A stretch of 64,000 nucleotides of DNA from an uncultured Clostridia bacterium (GTDB taxonomy: Bacteria; Bacillota; Clostridia; Oscillospirales; Ruminococcaceae), in contig CAMVNQ010000008.1 of the NCBI GenBank assembly GCA_947168885.1, forward strand, positions 1 through 64,000, in the 5' to 3' direction. The position numbers were made by a program, and so were the translations under genes. Each line of letters begins with the position of its first letter. Positions within the stretch are counted from its first letter, which is position 1. Of this stretch, positions 9,604-18,553 are shown piece by piece. The notes beneath the pieces were generated by a model that saw nothing but the letters and a program-made list of their open reading frames with translations, was not told where the DNA came from and searched no databases.

Positions 9604-10567
9604 GGTCGAAAAGATCATTCTGGTGGTTATACTGCTTGGTCTCATACTTGTCGGCGGCGCATTCATGTTCGTCGTACCGAGCTTTAACCAGATAGGCAAG
9701 AACGGCGAGGTTCTTTTGAAGAACCAGCAGGAAAAGGCAGAGCTTGATGACAGACTTGCCCGTCTCAACACGATAGATGCGGATATCGAAACCGAAAAGA
9801 ATTCCGCAAAAAAAGCAGAGGGCGGCTTCTATCCCGACCTTACAACCTATGAAGCTTCCGAACTTGCTATGGCATATCTCAAGAGCGCAAAGCTTGAAGC
9901 TCATGAGATAGATATCTCACAGCTTGCTACAAAGGATCTTTCGCTTGAATACTTCATCCCTGCCGAGGTAAAGTACGACCTCAAGGAAAGCGCTGCAGCA
10001 GCAAAGAGTACCAACAGCGATGATGTTCAGCTTGTTGAAGGCGAATTCATGGACGGCAACAAGAAGTACTCCATTTCAGCAACATCGGCTCTCAACGCGA
10101 CGATCAGAGACGAGAACGGCACGGAAATAGACCCAGCAAAGTACAGCGATACAATGAAGAAGGTCTATAAAGCAGCAGTCTGCAAGGCAGTTGCTACCGG
10201 CGGCATGAAGGAAACAGTAGCGTTTATCCAGGCGACTTACACAGTTAAGGGTGAATACCAGAATTACGCTAAATTCATTGACCACATTTACGGCCTCGAC
10301 AGAGCAACAATGTTCACAGCAGTAAAATACCCCGCAACAGTAACGATCAAAGAGGATAAGGATTCCGAGAATATATATATCGGCGAAAACGGAACAATAG
10401 CCCAGGGCTCTGAAGCAAACGGCAAGCAGACTATGGTAAAGCCTGACACAGTAATTGAAGAAGAGCTTACGATATTATTCCTGTGTGTTGAGCCTATGGA
10501 AGGCCTTAAGACTCTCGATGCGGATGGAACGAAAGTTGTTGTTGATCAGAGACCTATAATCTATTAA
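9590..10567 (+). CDS. pilO: PilO-like type IV pilus assembly protein
   Basis: 325 residues. A short cytoplasmic N-terminus is followed by one membrane helix (about 9-30, ILVVILLGLILVGGAFMFVV), a coiled coil (about 36-72) and an extracytoplasmic domain. This is the PilO plan, and the position directly after pilM-N agrees. It is longer than usual (about 200 residues) because of inserted polar stretches around 130-170 and 265-290. SD GGAGG lies inside the end of the preceding gene. PilO pairs with PilN to link the platform with the envelope; in a single-membrane cell it may contact peptidoglycan instead of a secretin. Confidence 0.7.
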   Translation: MKLNKVEKIILVVILLGLILVGGAFMFVVPSFNQIGKNGEVLLKNQQEKAELDDRLARLNTIDADIETEKNSAKKAEGGFYPDLTTYEASELAMAYLKSAKLEAHEIDISQLATKDLSLEYFIPAEVKYDLKESAAAAKSTNSDDVQLVEGEFMDGNKKYSISATSALNATIRDENGTEIDPAKYSDTMKKVYKAAVCKAVATGGMKETVAFIQATYTVKGEYQNYAKFIDHIYGLDRATMFTAVKYPATVTIKEDKDSENIYIGENGTIAQGSEANGKQTMVKPDTVIEEELTILFLCVEPMEGLKTLDADGTKVVVDQRPIIY

Positions 10568-10578
10568 GGAGGACGATC

Positions 10579-13206
10579 ATGCTGAAGTTTTTCTATCGGC
10601 TTAAACGGCGGCACGGTGTTGTACTGTTTGCGGTCATCGCTATAATGACCCTTCTCATAGCAATGGCGACTACAGCATATTTCACTGCGCGGGCATCGTA
10701 TCAGACCGTTGTAAGCAACTACGATTTTTCGCAGACGTACCTGTCGGCGATCTCGATAAGTGATATGCTTATCGAGGCAGTAACGCAGGATACGTCTCAT
10801 CCGGGCGCTGATAATAACTATACCGCCCTTAAAACGGCAGTCCAGAATCTCCGTGACAACAAGACCGCAGGCGCAGCGGACGCTGTGATAACCGGTTTCA
10901 CTGTTCATAACGGTGCCGCAGCGACAGATGCCAATATTCTTACAGAGGCGGCAAGCGACCCTGTTGAAGCAGGTATCTTTGACGCGGCAAAGGTCGAGAT
11001 CAGATATATCAAGAAAGAAGCCGACAAAAACCCGATTACAAATGTGGAGACAGGCCTTACAAGACACTACTTCACATTCACGACCACTGTTTATTACCGT
11101 GATACGACTATTACTGTTCAGGACACGATAATAAACAAGAACGGTACTATATCTTCGAGTGACGCGGCTCCGTTCAGCCGATTCTTCACAGGTACATCGC
11201 AGACCACAGGTGGTAAGGACGTCGGAGACAGCCGAGTTGTTATCATCGATACTAAGAATATTTCGGACGACTCCTACTTCGAGAATGGATATACGCTTAT
11301 AGGCTATAATGAGCATGCCGGCAATGCAATCGATGGTTCGCTCATTTCTTCCGGAAGTCTGGTTCTGTATCAGTTCAGCACAGCAGGTATGCCCGAGACC
11401 ACAGGAAGCAACAGAAACGACTGGTTCATAGGCAATGACCTTGTAATTACAAGAAACGCGTCCAACATCGACCTTAAGGGAAGCAACCTTTATATAGGCG
11501 GCGACCTTATCATAGGCAGAGACGGCGGCTCGAACATAATCAATGCCGCAAACATCTATGTAAGAGGCAATATCTATTACCTGAACGGCGCGTCCGGTTC
11601 CATTAACGGTAATGTTTACCTCGGCGGAAGTGTATTGGGCAATCCCGGAGAAGCAAACAACAGGATATCTCAGCTCGACGCTCTGCTCTCCAGTCAAGGT
11701 TTTACGTCAAACATATCACCATTCGGCACTGGTAACACGGGTGTATTCGGATATAACCAAGTAGGCACATGGGATGACTCGACACCCATAACTATTTCCA
11801 ACCAGGTAATCAGTTCTGACGGTCACAAGTATGAGGAAACACTTGTAGAAGGCATCACTCTCGGAGATGCGTTCGGCCAGAAGACCAAGAAATACGATTA
11901 CGCTACCTACACAGGAAAGGCGGAAACGTATGAGAATGAGCTCAACCTCAATCCGGGTGTTCTGAATATGGATACGTCGTCATTGATGACAGCATCTGAA
12001 CTGTTAGCAGATGATGGTCCAACAGGTGGTACTGGTGTGTTGACAACATCTTCAGTGTCAGGTGATGATTATCACGGAAAGGTGACAACGACGACAACGT
12101 TAACGGCAAATACAGATGGCACGGTAACCTGTGTTATTGAGAAATCCGGAGAGACAATAACACATACTTGGAATGGCGGCACTGAAACTGTCACTAATAC
12201 ACCGGTAAATTCAACTGAAACAAGCACCTATACAAAGAGCGGAAGCGAAATAACTTTCAATTATGACGACGGAAGCCAGATGACGCTTAACACGTCAACG
12301 AATACTGCGAGAGTAGACGCTCCCGAAGGTGGCGGTGCTACGATCAAAAAAGAAAATCCCTACGATAGCAACTCTAGAATTATAGTTGATGTCGATTACA
12401 CAGAGAATGGTTATCTCCTCGGCATTAACGACGTCAACAATGGTCTTATCACTTATAATTTCAACACCATGTCCGGCACGACTATGCCCGTAGTATTAAA
12501 GGCTAATGTTAAGGACGGTTCCGGTACAAAAGAAGATGCCAACGGCAACAACGCATTCTCATGGTGCGGCGACCTTACCGGACGCAGTGATGGTAAGAAG
12601 GATATCGTTCAGCTTATCCAGGGCGGCGGCGGTTACGGTAACGTAGCTTTTGAGATTGGAAACTATACCGAAACAGATGAAGGCGAGATAAAGTATGTTC
12701 CTGCTACACTCGCGGGCATCAAGTCAAACAAGATCACGACTGCAACTTATTATGAGACCGGTGAACTTATCATCGGAACAAAGGATCAGTGTGATTACCT
12801 TAAGGATAAGGATATCAAGAATAGCCCGAACCTTGAGGGAATGCTCCAGAGCGGAACAAGCTATCCGCAGGATCCTCAGTACAAGAATCACGTTATGCTG
12901 ATTTCCAACAAGGATAACGGCACAGCCATCACAGCAAATACGGCTAACGGTCGTGTACTCTGCGGTTATATCTACGCGCCCGATGGCGTTTACAAGACCT
13001 ATGATGACCAACAGAAGAAGACTATCTTCGGCGGAATGATCGTATCTATCTACGAGACAAAGATGACTTACTTCACATACGCTTCTCCTGACCCGACAGA
13101 TATCGCAAGCATACTCTCAAGTATGTCGAGTGAGGAATTCGGCGGTACGGATACCCCGACAGCGGGTGTATGGTCGCTTCAGGAAGGCAAGAACTATCTC
13201 GGTTAA
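10579..13206 (+). CDS. Large PilX/GspK-like minor pilin with repeated beta-strand surface domain
   Basis: 875 residues. The N-terminus MLKFFYRLKRRHGVVLFAVIAIM has the basic leader, HG junction and hydrophobic helix of a class III signal peptide but lacks the Glu at position +5, as do GspK-type tip pseudopilins. Residues about 225-365 are short Gly/Asn-rich beta repeats (GGDLIIGRDGGSN, NVYLGGSV) resembling a beta-solenoid. Residues about 478-610 are Thr-rich with a different base composition and may be an inserted domain. SD AAGGAGG precedes the ATG. It sits between pilO and two prepilins, suggesting a pilus-tip adhesin or initiation subunit. Function is inferred from position and N-terminus only. 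Confidence 0.65.
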   Translation: MLKFFYRLKRRHGVVLFAVIAIMTLLIAMATTAYFTARASYQTVVSNYDFSQTYLSAISISDMLIEAVTQDTSHPGADNNYTALKTAVQNLRDNKTAGAADAVITGFTVHNGAAATDANILTEAASDPVEAGIFDAAKVEIRYIKKEADKNPITNVETGLTRHYFTFTTTVYYRDTTITVQDTIINKNGTISSSDAAPFSRFFTGTSQTTGGKDVGDSRVVIIDTKNISDDSYFENGYTLIGYNEHAGNAIDGSLISSGSLVLYQFSTAGMPETTGSNRNDWFIGNDLVITRNASNIDLKGSNLYIGGDLIIGRDGGSNIINAANIYVRGNIYYLNGASGSINGNVYLGGSVLGNPGEANNRISQLDALLSSQGFTSNISPFGTGNTGVFGYNQVGTWDDSTPITISNQVISSDGHKYEETLVEGITLGDAFGQKTKKYDYATYTGKAETYENELNLNPGVLNMDTSSLMTASELLADDGPTGGTGVLTTSSVSGDDYHGKVTTTTTLTANTDGTVTCVIEKSGETITHTWNGGTETVTNTPVNSTETSTYTKSGSEITFNYDDGSQMTLNTSTNTARVDAPEGGGATIKKENPYDSNSRIIVDVDYTENGYLLGINDVNNGLITYNFNTMSGTTMPVVLKANVKDGSGTKEDANGNNAFSWCGDLTGRSDGKKDIVQLIQGGGGYGNVAFEIGNYTETDEGEIKYVPATLAGIKSNKITTATYYETGELIIGTKDQCDYLKDKDIKNSPNLEGMLQSGTSYPQDPQYKNHVMLISNKDNGTAITANTANGRVLCGYIYAPDGVYKTYDDQQKKTIFGGMIVSIYETKMTYFTYASPDPTDIASILSSMSSEEFGGTDTPTAGVWSLQEGKNYLG

Positions 13207-13259
13207 AACGGCAATCCCGTCCCGGAAGGGACGGGGACATCTGAAAGGACAGCATTGTT

Positions 13260-14516
13260 ATGAAAAAGCTAAAATTTAACATCCGCAAGGGTTTTACCCT
13301 TGTTGAATGTATCATTGCTATCGCCGTTTTTGCCATAATGACAAGTATGGTGCTCATGATAATGGCATCAACGGTAAAATTGTCCAAGAGGGCGTCGGAA
13401 TCCGAGTCCGGTCTTAACCAGCTCGTTCAGAACGTCGTTCAGGATAACTCAAACAAAACATACAGTACTCATGATTCAGAAACGCTCAATATGAAGTTTT
13501 CCGGCGCGTACAGCGCAGACTTCGCAATGAGCTACAGCAGAGTTGACGGCGCAAGAAATATGTTCAGATGCCCATCCTGTAGCTATGAATCAAACAGCAT
13601 GGAGTTCATGAGCTATATTTTTTCTAATGCCGACTATGTGGCTGCGTCTGATGCGGATAAGAAAAGGTTCAAGATAAGTCACTGGTTCGATCCGAGCGTT
13701 GCCAGCAGAAGCAATTATGTGTGTCCGGAGTGCGGAACTGCTACAAATGCCGCTTCAGTCAATATGATGTGCATATCCTGTGAGAGAACAGGCACAGCAA
13801 AGGATTCATTTATCTATGACAACATTAATGGCGGTTATTCCTGCCCTGCTTGTAACAGTGGTAAGGTCGTACAGCTTGATGCTACATCCGGTCAGCCGAT
13901 CAATCAGGACATGGTAAACACCAACTACGACTTCAAGATAAGCAGTATTCAGTCCAACGCGATCAGATATGCGCATATCGAAGAGCCTACTGCTGATGAC
14001 AGAAAGGATTTCCTGCATATTTCCGCTCCTGCTTCACCCGAAACAGATACATTCACCATGCAGCTTGACTATTCGGCGAGCACAGTAGCACAGGCGGTTG
14101 GTGTCTATACGCTTCGTATTTCGGGTATAAACAATTTTGAAAGCGGCGATATAGCTTCTGTCGTTATCTATCTTCCCGGCGGATATGTGTGCAACCTTCT
14201 TCCGACCAGCTCTACAAACGTTGCAGGTAAACCGGTCGTAGCCGGTAAACCGCTTGCATCGTGGACACAGCCTGACGAAGATGAATCCGGAAAGCGTTAT
14301 ACCAATACAAATCAGAAGTCAAAGATAAGTATAACCGGTATAGAAACAACAAACCAGAGCGATGCTATCATAAAGTTCACGCTTACGAATTACAAAAATA
14401 ACCATGATTTCGAAGACGACTTCAGCGAAGAAGGCGGTCTTATGAAGTTCTGGTTCGGACATAGCGGAAACACGATGTTATTCACGAATCCGCCTCCGGA
14501 ACCTGCGGGACCGTAA
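13260..14516 (+). CDS. Type IV prepilin with four CxxC pairs
   Basis: 418 residues. RKGFTLVECIIAIAVFAIM (9-27) is a textbook prepilin cleavage site: cut after Gly, Phe at +1, Glu at +5, hydrophobic helix. The exported part has four CxxC pairs: C104/C107, C155/C158, C171/C174 and C195/C198, with CP.C spacing typical of zinc ribbons. That is rare in a pilin, which usually has one disulfide. The remaining 220 residues are predicted beta-rich. SD AAAGGA precedes the ATG. It follows the PilX-like gene by 53 bases. It is too long for a usual major pilin (about 150 residues), so it is likely a minor pilin, though no shorter pilin gene is present here. Confidence 0.82.
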   Translation: MKKLKFNIRKGFTLVECIIAIAVFAIMTSMVLMIMASTVKLSKRASESESGLNQLVQNVVQDNSNKTYSTHDSETLNMKFSGAYSADFAMSYSRVDGARNMFRCPSCSYESNSMEFMSYIFSNADYVAASDADKKRFKISHWFDPSVASRSNYVCPECGTATNAASVNMMCISCERTGTAKDSFIYDNINGGYSCPACNSGKVVQLDATSGQPINQDMVNTNYDFKISSIQSNAIRYAHIEEPTADDRKDFLHISAPASPETDTFTMQLDYSASTVAQAVGVYTLRISGINNFESGDIASVVIYLPGGYVCNLLPTSSTNVAGKPVVAGKPLASWTQPDEDESGKRYTNTNQKSKISITGIETTNQSDAIIKFTLTNYKNNHDFEDDFSEEGGLMKFWFGHSGNTMLFTNPPPEPAGP

Positions 14517-14534
14517 GAGAGGAGGCTGCGACAG

Positions 14535-15476
14535 ATGATTAAATTTTTCAGCAGACTTAAACGCCGCAAGGGCTTCACTCTCACGGAAATGATCGTTGTT
14601 ACCGCGATAATCGGTATCATCATGGCTTCCGTAGTCGCTTTCTCGGGTCCTATGCGCAATTCCATCAAGAACACAGAAGCAAAAGCTGATGCTCTTACGA
14701 TAAATGAGGTTCTCGGAAATTATCTTGAGCACAATCTTGCTTATGCGTGCAGGATCGATGCTTTCGTGGGTTATACTTATGAGAACAGTGTTTCTGAGAT
14801 CCGTGAAGCGTATGATCCTACGGGAGGCGCCAGCAACGGTTATAAGGGATTAGCGGCCGAAGCTAACACAACCGTACGAATGTTTGTAGCGCATTTTGAT
14901 GATTCAGGCGAAAAGGGAACGATGAAGTTCTATGATGTAAAGCTCGACGGAGGCGGACTTCCGGCTCTTTCGTCCGTTACTACGAACGACAATCTCGTTT
15001 TCACTGAAGACTTTTTCGGCGACTATCAGTATTTCATGACGATAGACGATGACGACCTCGGAAAAAATACGAACTCGCGCACGAAGAAAGCGTATCTGAA
15101 CATTCGTCTTGATTCGTATAACTTCGGGCCGGATGATGCTTCCAATATGGATGAATCAACTGTACAGGGTTATTACAGATATGTTATAACAAATGGCGCC
15201 GGTACAAATCCTTTCGAGGATGCAGCAATTGTCAGCGAAAAGACAGGCAGTGAAATGATATCCTTTTCACTTGAAAATATCAAGGCTTCAGAAACGAACG
15301 TTTCCGGTATAAAGACCGATGAATTAGGAAATAAGCAGTATTACTCGAACGGAGCTCCGATTTTTGAGACATATCTGAGCGCCGGCGGTGCACAGATCCA
15401 TAAACCGTCTGCAGTAGCGCTTAACGGCAACGATCTCGTTATCCTTTACGCAGTAAAGAAGTACACAGTAGCTTAA
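14535..15476 (+). CDS. Type IV prepilin (PilE/GspG-like N-terminus)
   Basis: 313 residues. RRKGFTLTEMIVVTAIIGII gives the prepilin peptidase site (after KG), Phe +1, Glu +5 and the alpha1 assembly helix. The globular part is Asp/Asn-rich and ends with beta-strand sequence. SD GAGGAGG lies upstream. The gene is the last plus-strand member of the first pilus block and is followed by strong hairpins. It may be the major or a minor subunit; at 313 residues it is unusually large. Confidence 0.82.
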   Translation: MIKFFSRLKRRKGFTLTEMIVVTAIIGIIMASVVAFSGPMRNSIKNTEAKADALTINEVLGNYLEHNLAYACRIDAFVGYTYENSVSEIREAYDPTGGASNGYKGLAAEANTTVRMFVAHFDDSGEKGTMKFYDVKLDGGGLPALSSVTTNDNLVFTEDFFGDYQYFMTIDDDDLGKNTNSRTKKAYLNIRLDSYNFGPDDASNMDESTVQGYYRYVITNGAGTNPFEDAAIVSEKTGSEMISFSLENIKASETNVSGIKTDELGNKQYYSNGAPIFETYLSAGGAQIHKPSAVALNGNDLVILYAVKKYTVA

Positions 15477-15483
15477 AGCTGAT

Positions 15484-15548
15484 CTCCCCGTGTTCCCACG
15501 GGGAGACAGTGACCTGCGCACAGTCCGACTGTACGCAGATCACTGTCT
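15484..15548 (+). terminator. Double hairpin after the prepilin genes
   Basis: First hairpin CTCCCCGTG/CACGGGGAG (15484-15505). Immediately after it is a long imperfect hairpin, ACAGTGA-CTGCG against CGCAG-TCACTGT (about 15506-15548), with an inner ACAGT/ACTGT stem. There is no long U-run, so it may act as a terminator together with the next hairpin or as an mRNA end stabiliser. Confidence 0.5.
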
Positions 15549-15576
15549 GATTTACAGCAGAAAAGAGCATAAAAAA

Positions 15577-15596
15577 ACCGGAGATCACTCTCCGGT
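15577..15596 (-). terminator. pilD: Terminator of pilD
   Basis: Stem ACCGGAGA/TCTCCGGT with a 4-base loop. On the minus strand it is followed by TTTTTT, just after the pilD stop codon. It may also stop plus-strand transcription from the prepilin genes. Confidence 0.8.
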
Positions 15597-15612
15597 AAAA
15601 TGATTTTTCGGT

Positions 15613-16701
15613 TCAGACGATACCCGATATCCCGAGATACCACGCTATGATGAGGTCTCCGAAAAGGTATGCCGTAAGGATACCGACTGAAAGGTACGGA
15701 CCGAAAACGACCTGACGCTTACAGGTGACTTTTGTTACCTTCTCATTCGTGAGGACTATCGAGATGCCGAACTTCGACACCTCAGTCAGTTCCGCATCAA
15801 GCATAGCGTTCAGCTCGTCGATGTCGGGTGTGCCGTTCCAGCACTTTGTATCCATGCATTCGGCTTCTATGTCTGACTTTCCCTTGAAGATGCTGCCATA
15901 AATCGCTTCGGTCTTTTCGGGAAGCACATATACGTCCTTCTCCTTCTGGTTGGCATACCATTTTTCCGCTATCTCGACCGACTTTTCCTTGGCAAGCTTG
16001 TTAACGTGTCTCGGAACACTTAAAAGTTCTGCACAGCCACCAATCGCGCCGAGGATAATGCCGATACCCGCGGCAGGGATTATGTTCTTCCACCCGAGCA
16101 GAAGTCCCGCAGCAGCCATAAGCTGAACATCACCGCCGCCCATGGCTCCGAACATCGCAAGTATCCCGAACGGAACAGCGACCGCAACGGCACCGATAAG
16201 GTGATCGTACCACGGCATATCGCCGATGAATACCGACATTATCGTAGTGATGATGCCGAGAACGGTTATCACGATACTGCAGGTGTAGGGTATCTCCATA
16301 CGGTCAATGTCAACTCCGCTTGCTACAACAAGCGCCGCGATAAGTACAAACGCTATCGCAAGCCATACCGTGAGTCCGAGGAATACGAGCGAGAGCGTGA
16401 AAGCGCATGCCGTCACAAGCTCAACTATCCAGTAGCGCGGAGAGATCTTCGCTTTGCAGTAACGGCACTTTCCGCCGAGGAAGATATAGCTGAATATCGG
16501 GACAAGGTCAAGTGTCCCGAGCTGGTGTCCGCAGCTCATACAGTGACTCCTGTTATGGGCGCCGGATATGGGTTCGTGTCTCGGTACACGGATAATGACC
16601 ACGTTCAGGAAGCTTCCTATAACAGCACCGAGTGTAAACGCGAGAACAACGAAGATTACGGGATAGACGACAGGAAATGTTCCGTCGAATATATTGCTCA
16701 T
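15613..16701 (-). CDS. pilD: Prepilin peptidase/N-methyltransferase PilD (A24 family) with a C-terminal insertion
   Basis: 362 residues, about 100 more than usual. The N-terminal methylase domain has the paired cysteines C54/C57 and C79/C82. The catalytic aspartates are in GVDIDRMEIP (D131) and GGGDVQLM (D191). Seven or eight membrane segments are visible. Between the segment ending near 225 and the last one (334-355) lies a hydrophilic domain of about 100 residues (230-330) that ordinary PilD lacks. It cleaves and N-methylates the prepilins encoded just upstream. SD GGAAAG precedes the ATG. It is transcribed against the pilus genes from its own promoter (16738-16766). Confidence 0.92.
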   Translation of the reverse strand: MSNIFDGTFPVVYPVIFVVLAFTLGAVIGSFLNVVIIRVPRHEPISGAHNRSHCMSCGHQLGTLDLVPIFSYIFLGGKCRYCKAKISPRYWIVELVTACAFTLSLVFLGLTVWLAIAFVLIAALVVASGVDIDRMEIPYTCSIVITVLGIITTIMSVFIGDMPWYDHLIGAVAVAVPFGILAMFGAMGGGDVQLMAAAGLLLGWKNIIPAAGIGIILGAIGGCAELLSVPRHVNKLAKEKSVEIAEKWYANQKEKDVYVLPEKTEAIYGSIFKGKSDIEAECMDTKCWNGTPDIDELNAMLDAELTEVSKFGISIVLTNEKVTKVTCKRQVVFGPYLSVGILTAYLFGDLIIAWYLGISGIV

Positions 16702-16737
16702 TTTGCATCTTTCCTTTCAATGGATTGTCTTTAATAC

Positions 16738-16766
16738 ATTCTATCATAAATCGGACTCAATATCAA
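16738..16766 (-). promoter_or_regulatory. pilD: Promoter of pilD
   Basis: Minus-strand TTGATA (16761-16766) and TAGAAT (16738-16743), 17-base spacer, about 35 bases upstream of the start codon. Confidence 0.7.
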
Positions 16767-16841
16767 CCATAAAATGAAAAAATATCGGGCACGCCGCAAA
16801 ACTCTGTGGCTGCGCGATCAAATAAATCCGGAGGTCAGCAA

Positions 16842-18530
16842 ATGAAAAACATACCCATAGGTCAGATACTGCTTGAAAGCGGTTATATCACCAAGCAGCA
16901 TCTGGAAGACGCTCTTGTGAAGCAGAAAGAGACAGGCAAAAAGCTTGGTGATATGCTGCTCGATCTCGGCTACGTTTCCGAGACACAGCTTGCTCAGGCG
17001 CTCTCACAGAGACTGAAAGTCCCGTTTATCGACCTTACGACAACAAAGATCGAGACTGAGGCTGTCAAGAAGATACCGGAGGCGGTAGCAAAGAAGAACT
17101 GTGTTATCGCGTACAGGATCAACAACGGACGACTTTATGTAGCAACGAACGATCCGGTAAACTTCTACATTTTTGAAGAGCTGAAGATCCAGACGGGTAT
17201 GGAAATAAATGCCCAGCTCGCCACACGTTCGTCCATAACCGAGGCAATCGGCAGAGTTTACTCAGCCGCTACGGTTTCCAACGTTATGGGTGATATCGAT
17301 AAAGAGTACGATGCCAATGCCGCTCTTATGCAGGATCAGCAGAACGATTCCGAAGAGCGTATCGATAACGCGCCTGTCGTTAAGCTTGTTAACACGATCA
17401 TTGAGTCCGCTTACCGCGACAGAGCTTCCGATATTCATATAGAGCCTTTCAAGGACAGAACCAGAATACGTTACCGTATAGACGGCGAGTGCGTTGAGAA
17501 AATGGCGGTAAAGCCCGCAGTCCACAGCTCGCTCATCACCCGTATAAAGATCCTCGGCGGTATGAACATCGCCGAAAAGCGTATACCGCTTGACGGCCGT
17601 TCCTCGGCAGTTATTGACGGCGTAACGCAGGACCTTCGTATTTCGACCATACCGACCGTTTACGGCGAGAAATGCGTTATCCGACTTCTCGCGACCGGCG
17701 ACGAGAAGGCAAGAAAGATCACCGACCTCGGTATGACCGACTACAACTATGAGATGTTCAGACAGATCATACGCTGCCCCAACGGCGTTATGCTCGTTAC
17801 AGGACCTACCGGTTCGGGTAAGTCCACCACCCTGTATGCTACGCTCGGTGAGCTTTCAAAGCCGAACGTAAATATAGTTACCGCAGAAGACCCTGTCGAA
17901 AAGAAGATCGACGGCGTTAACCAGTGTCAGATGAACGAAAAGGCGGGCATGACCTTCGCCGCAGCACTTCGTTCCATCCTCCGTCAGGACCCCGATATAG
18001 TAATGGTCGGTGAGATCCGTGACGGTGAGACAGCCGATATAGCTATCCGTGCAGCGATCACAGGACACTTGGTTCTTTCGACACTGCATACGAACGATGC
18101 TGCATCGACGATCCTCCGTCTTGTTGATATGGGAGTTCAGCCTTACATGGTCGCTTCATCGCTCGTCGGCGTTATTGCACAGCGACTTGTCAAGCTTCTC
18201 TGTCCGGACTGCCGCGAGAAGATAGTTCTAGACGATCCCGCAGACTTAAAGCTTGTCGGCAAGGATCATCCGGTAGAGATATACCAGCATCACATTGGCG
18301 GCTGCCACACCTGTCACCATACGGGATTCAAGGGCAGAACCGCTATCCATGAGATCATCGTTTCGACGAACGACATCAAGGAGCTCATCGCCGCAAACGC
18401 GACCGCAGAGCAGATCGGTATTCAGGCACGCAAGAACGGTACAAGACTCCTTCGTGACAACGTTACAGACATGGTGCTCGACGGAAGAACAACCATGGAT
18501 GAGCTTGTAAAGGCAACATACTCGGTATAA
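16842..18530 (+). CDS. pilB: Type IV pilus extension ATPase PilB
   Basis: 562 residues. The N-terminal MshEN/GspE-N domain (about 1-150, GQILLESGYITKQHLEDAL) is the one that can bind c-di-GMP in some relatives. It is followed by the hexameric ATPase: Walker A GPTGSGKSTT (about 321-330), Asp box, Walker B VMVGEIRDGE (about 387-396) and His box (TLHTNDA). The zinc-binding tetracysteine motif CPDC (454-457) with CHTC (about 489-492) separates extension ATPases from PilT. The start at 16842 follows GGAGG; an upstream in-frame GTG lacks an SD. pilT follows after 23 bases. A GGDEF enzyme is encoded near 46.3 kb, so c-di-GMP control is possible but unproven. Confidence 0.95.
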   Translation: MKNIPIGQILLESGYITKQHLEDALVKQKETGKKLGDMLLDLGYVSETQLAQALSQRLKVPFIDLTTTKIETEAVKKIPEAVAKKNCVIAYRINNGRLYVATNDPVNFYIFEELKIQTGMEINAQLATRSSITEAIGRVYSAATVSNVMGDIDKEYDANAALMQDQQNDSEERIDNAPVVKLVNTIIESAYRDRASDIHIEPFKDRTRIRYRIDGECVEKMAVKPAVHSSLITRIKILGGMNIAEKRIPLDGRSSAVIDGVTQDLRISTIPTVYGEKCVIRLLATGDEKARKITDLGMTDYNYEMFRQIIRCPNGVMLVTGPTGSGKSTTLYATLGELSKPNVNIVTAEDPVEKKIDGVNQCQMNEKAGMTFAAALRSILRQDPDIVMVGEIRDGETADIAIRAAITGHLVLSTLHTNDAASTILRLVDMGVQPYMVASSLVGVIAQRLVKLLCPDCREKIVLDDPADLKLVGKDHPVEIYQHHIGGCHTCHHTGFKGRTAIHEIIVSTNDIKELIAANATAEQIGIQARKNGTRLLRDNVTDMVLDGRTTMDELVKATYSV

Positions 18531-18553
18531 TATTACAGGATTGGAGAAAAATA

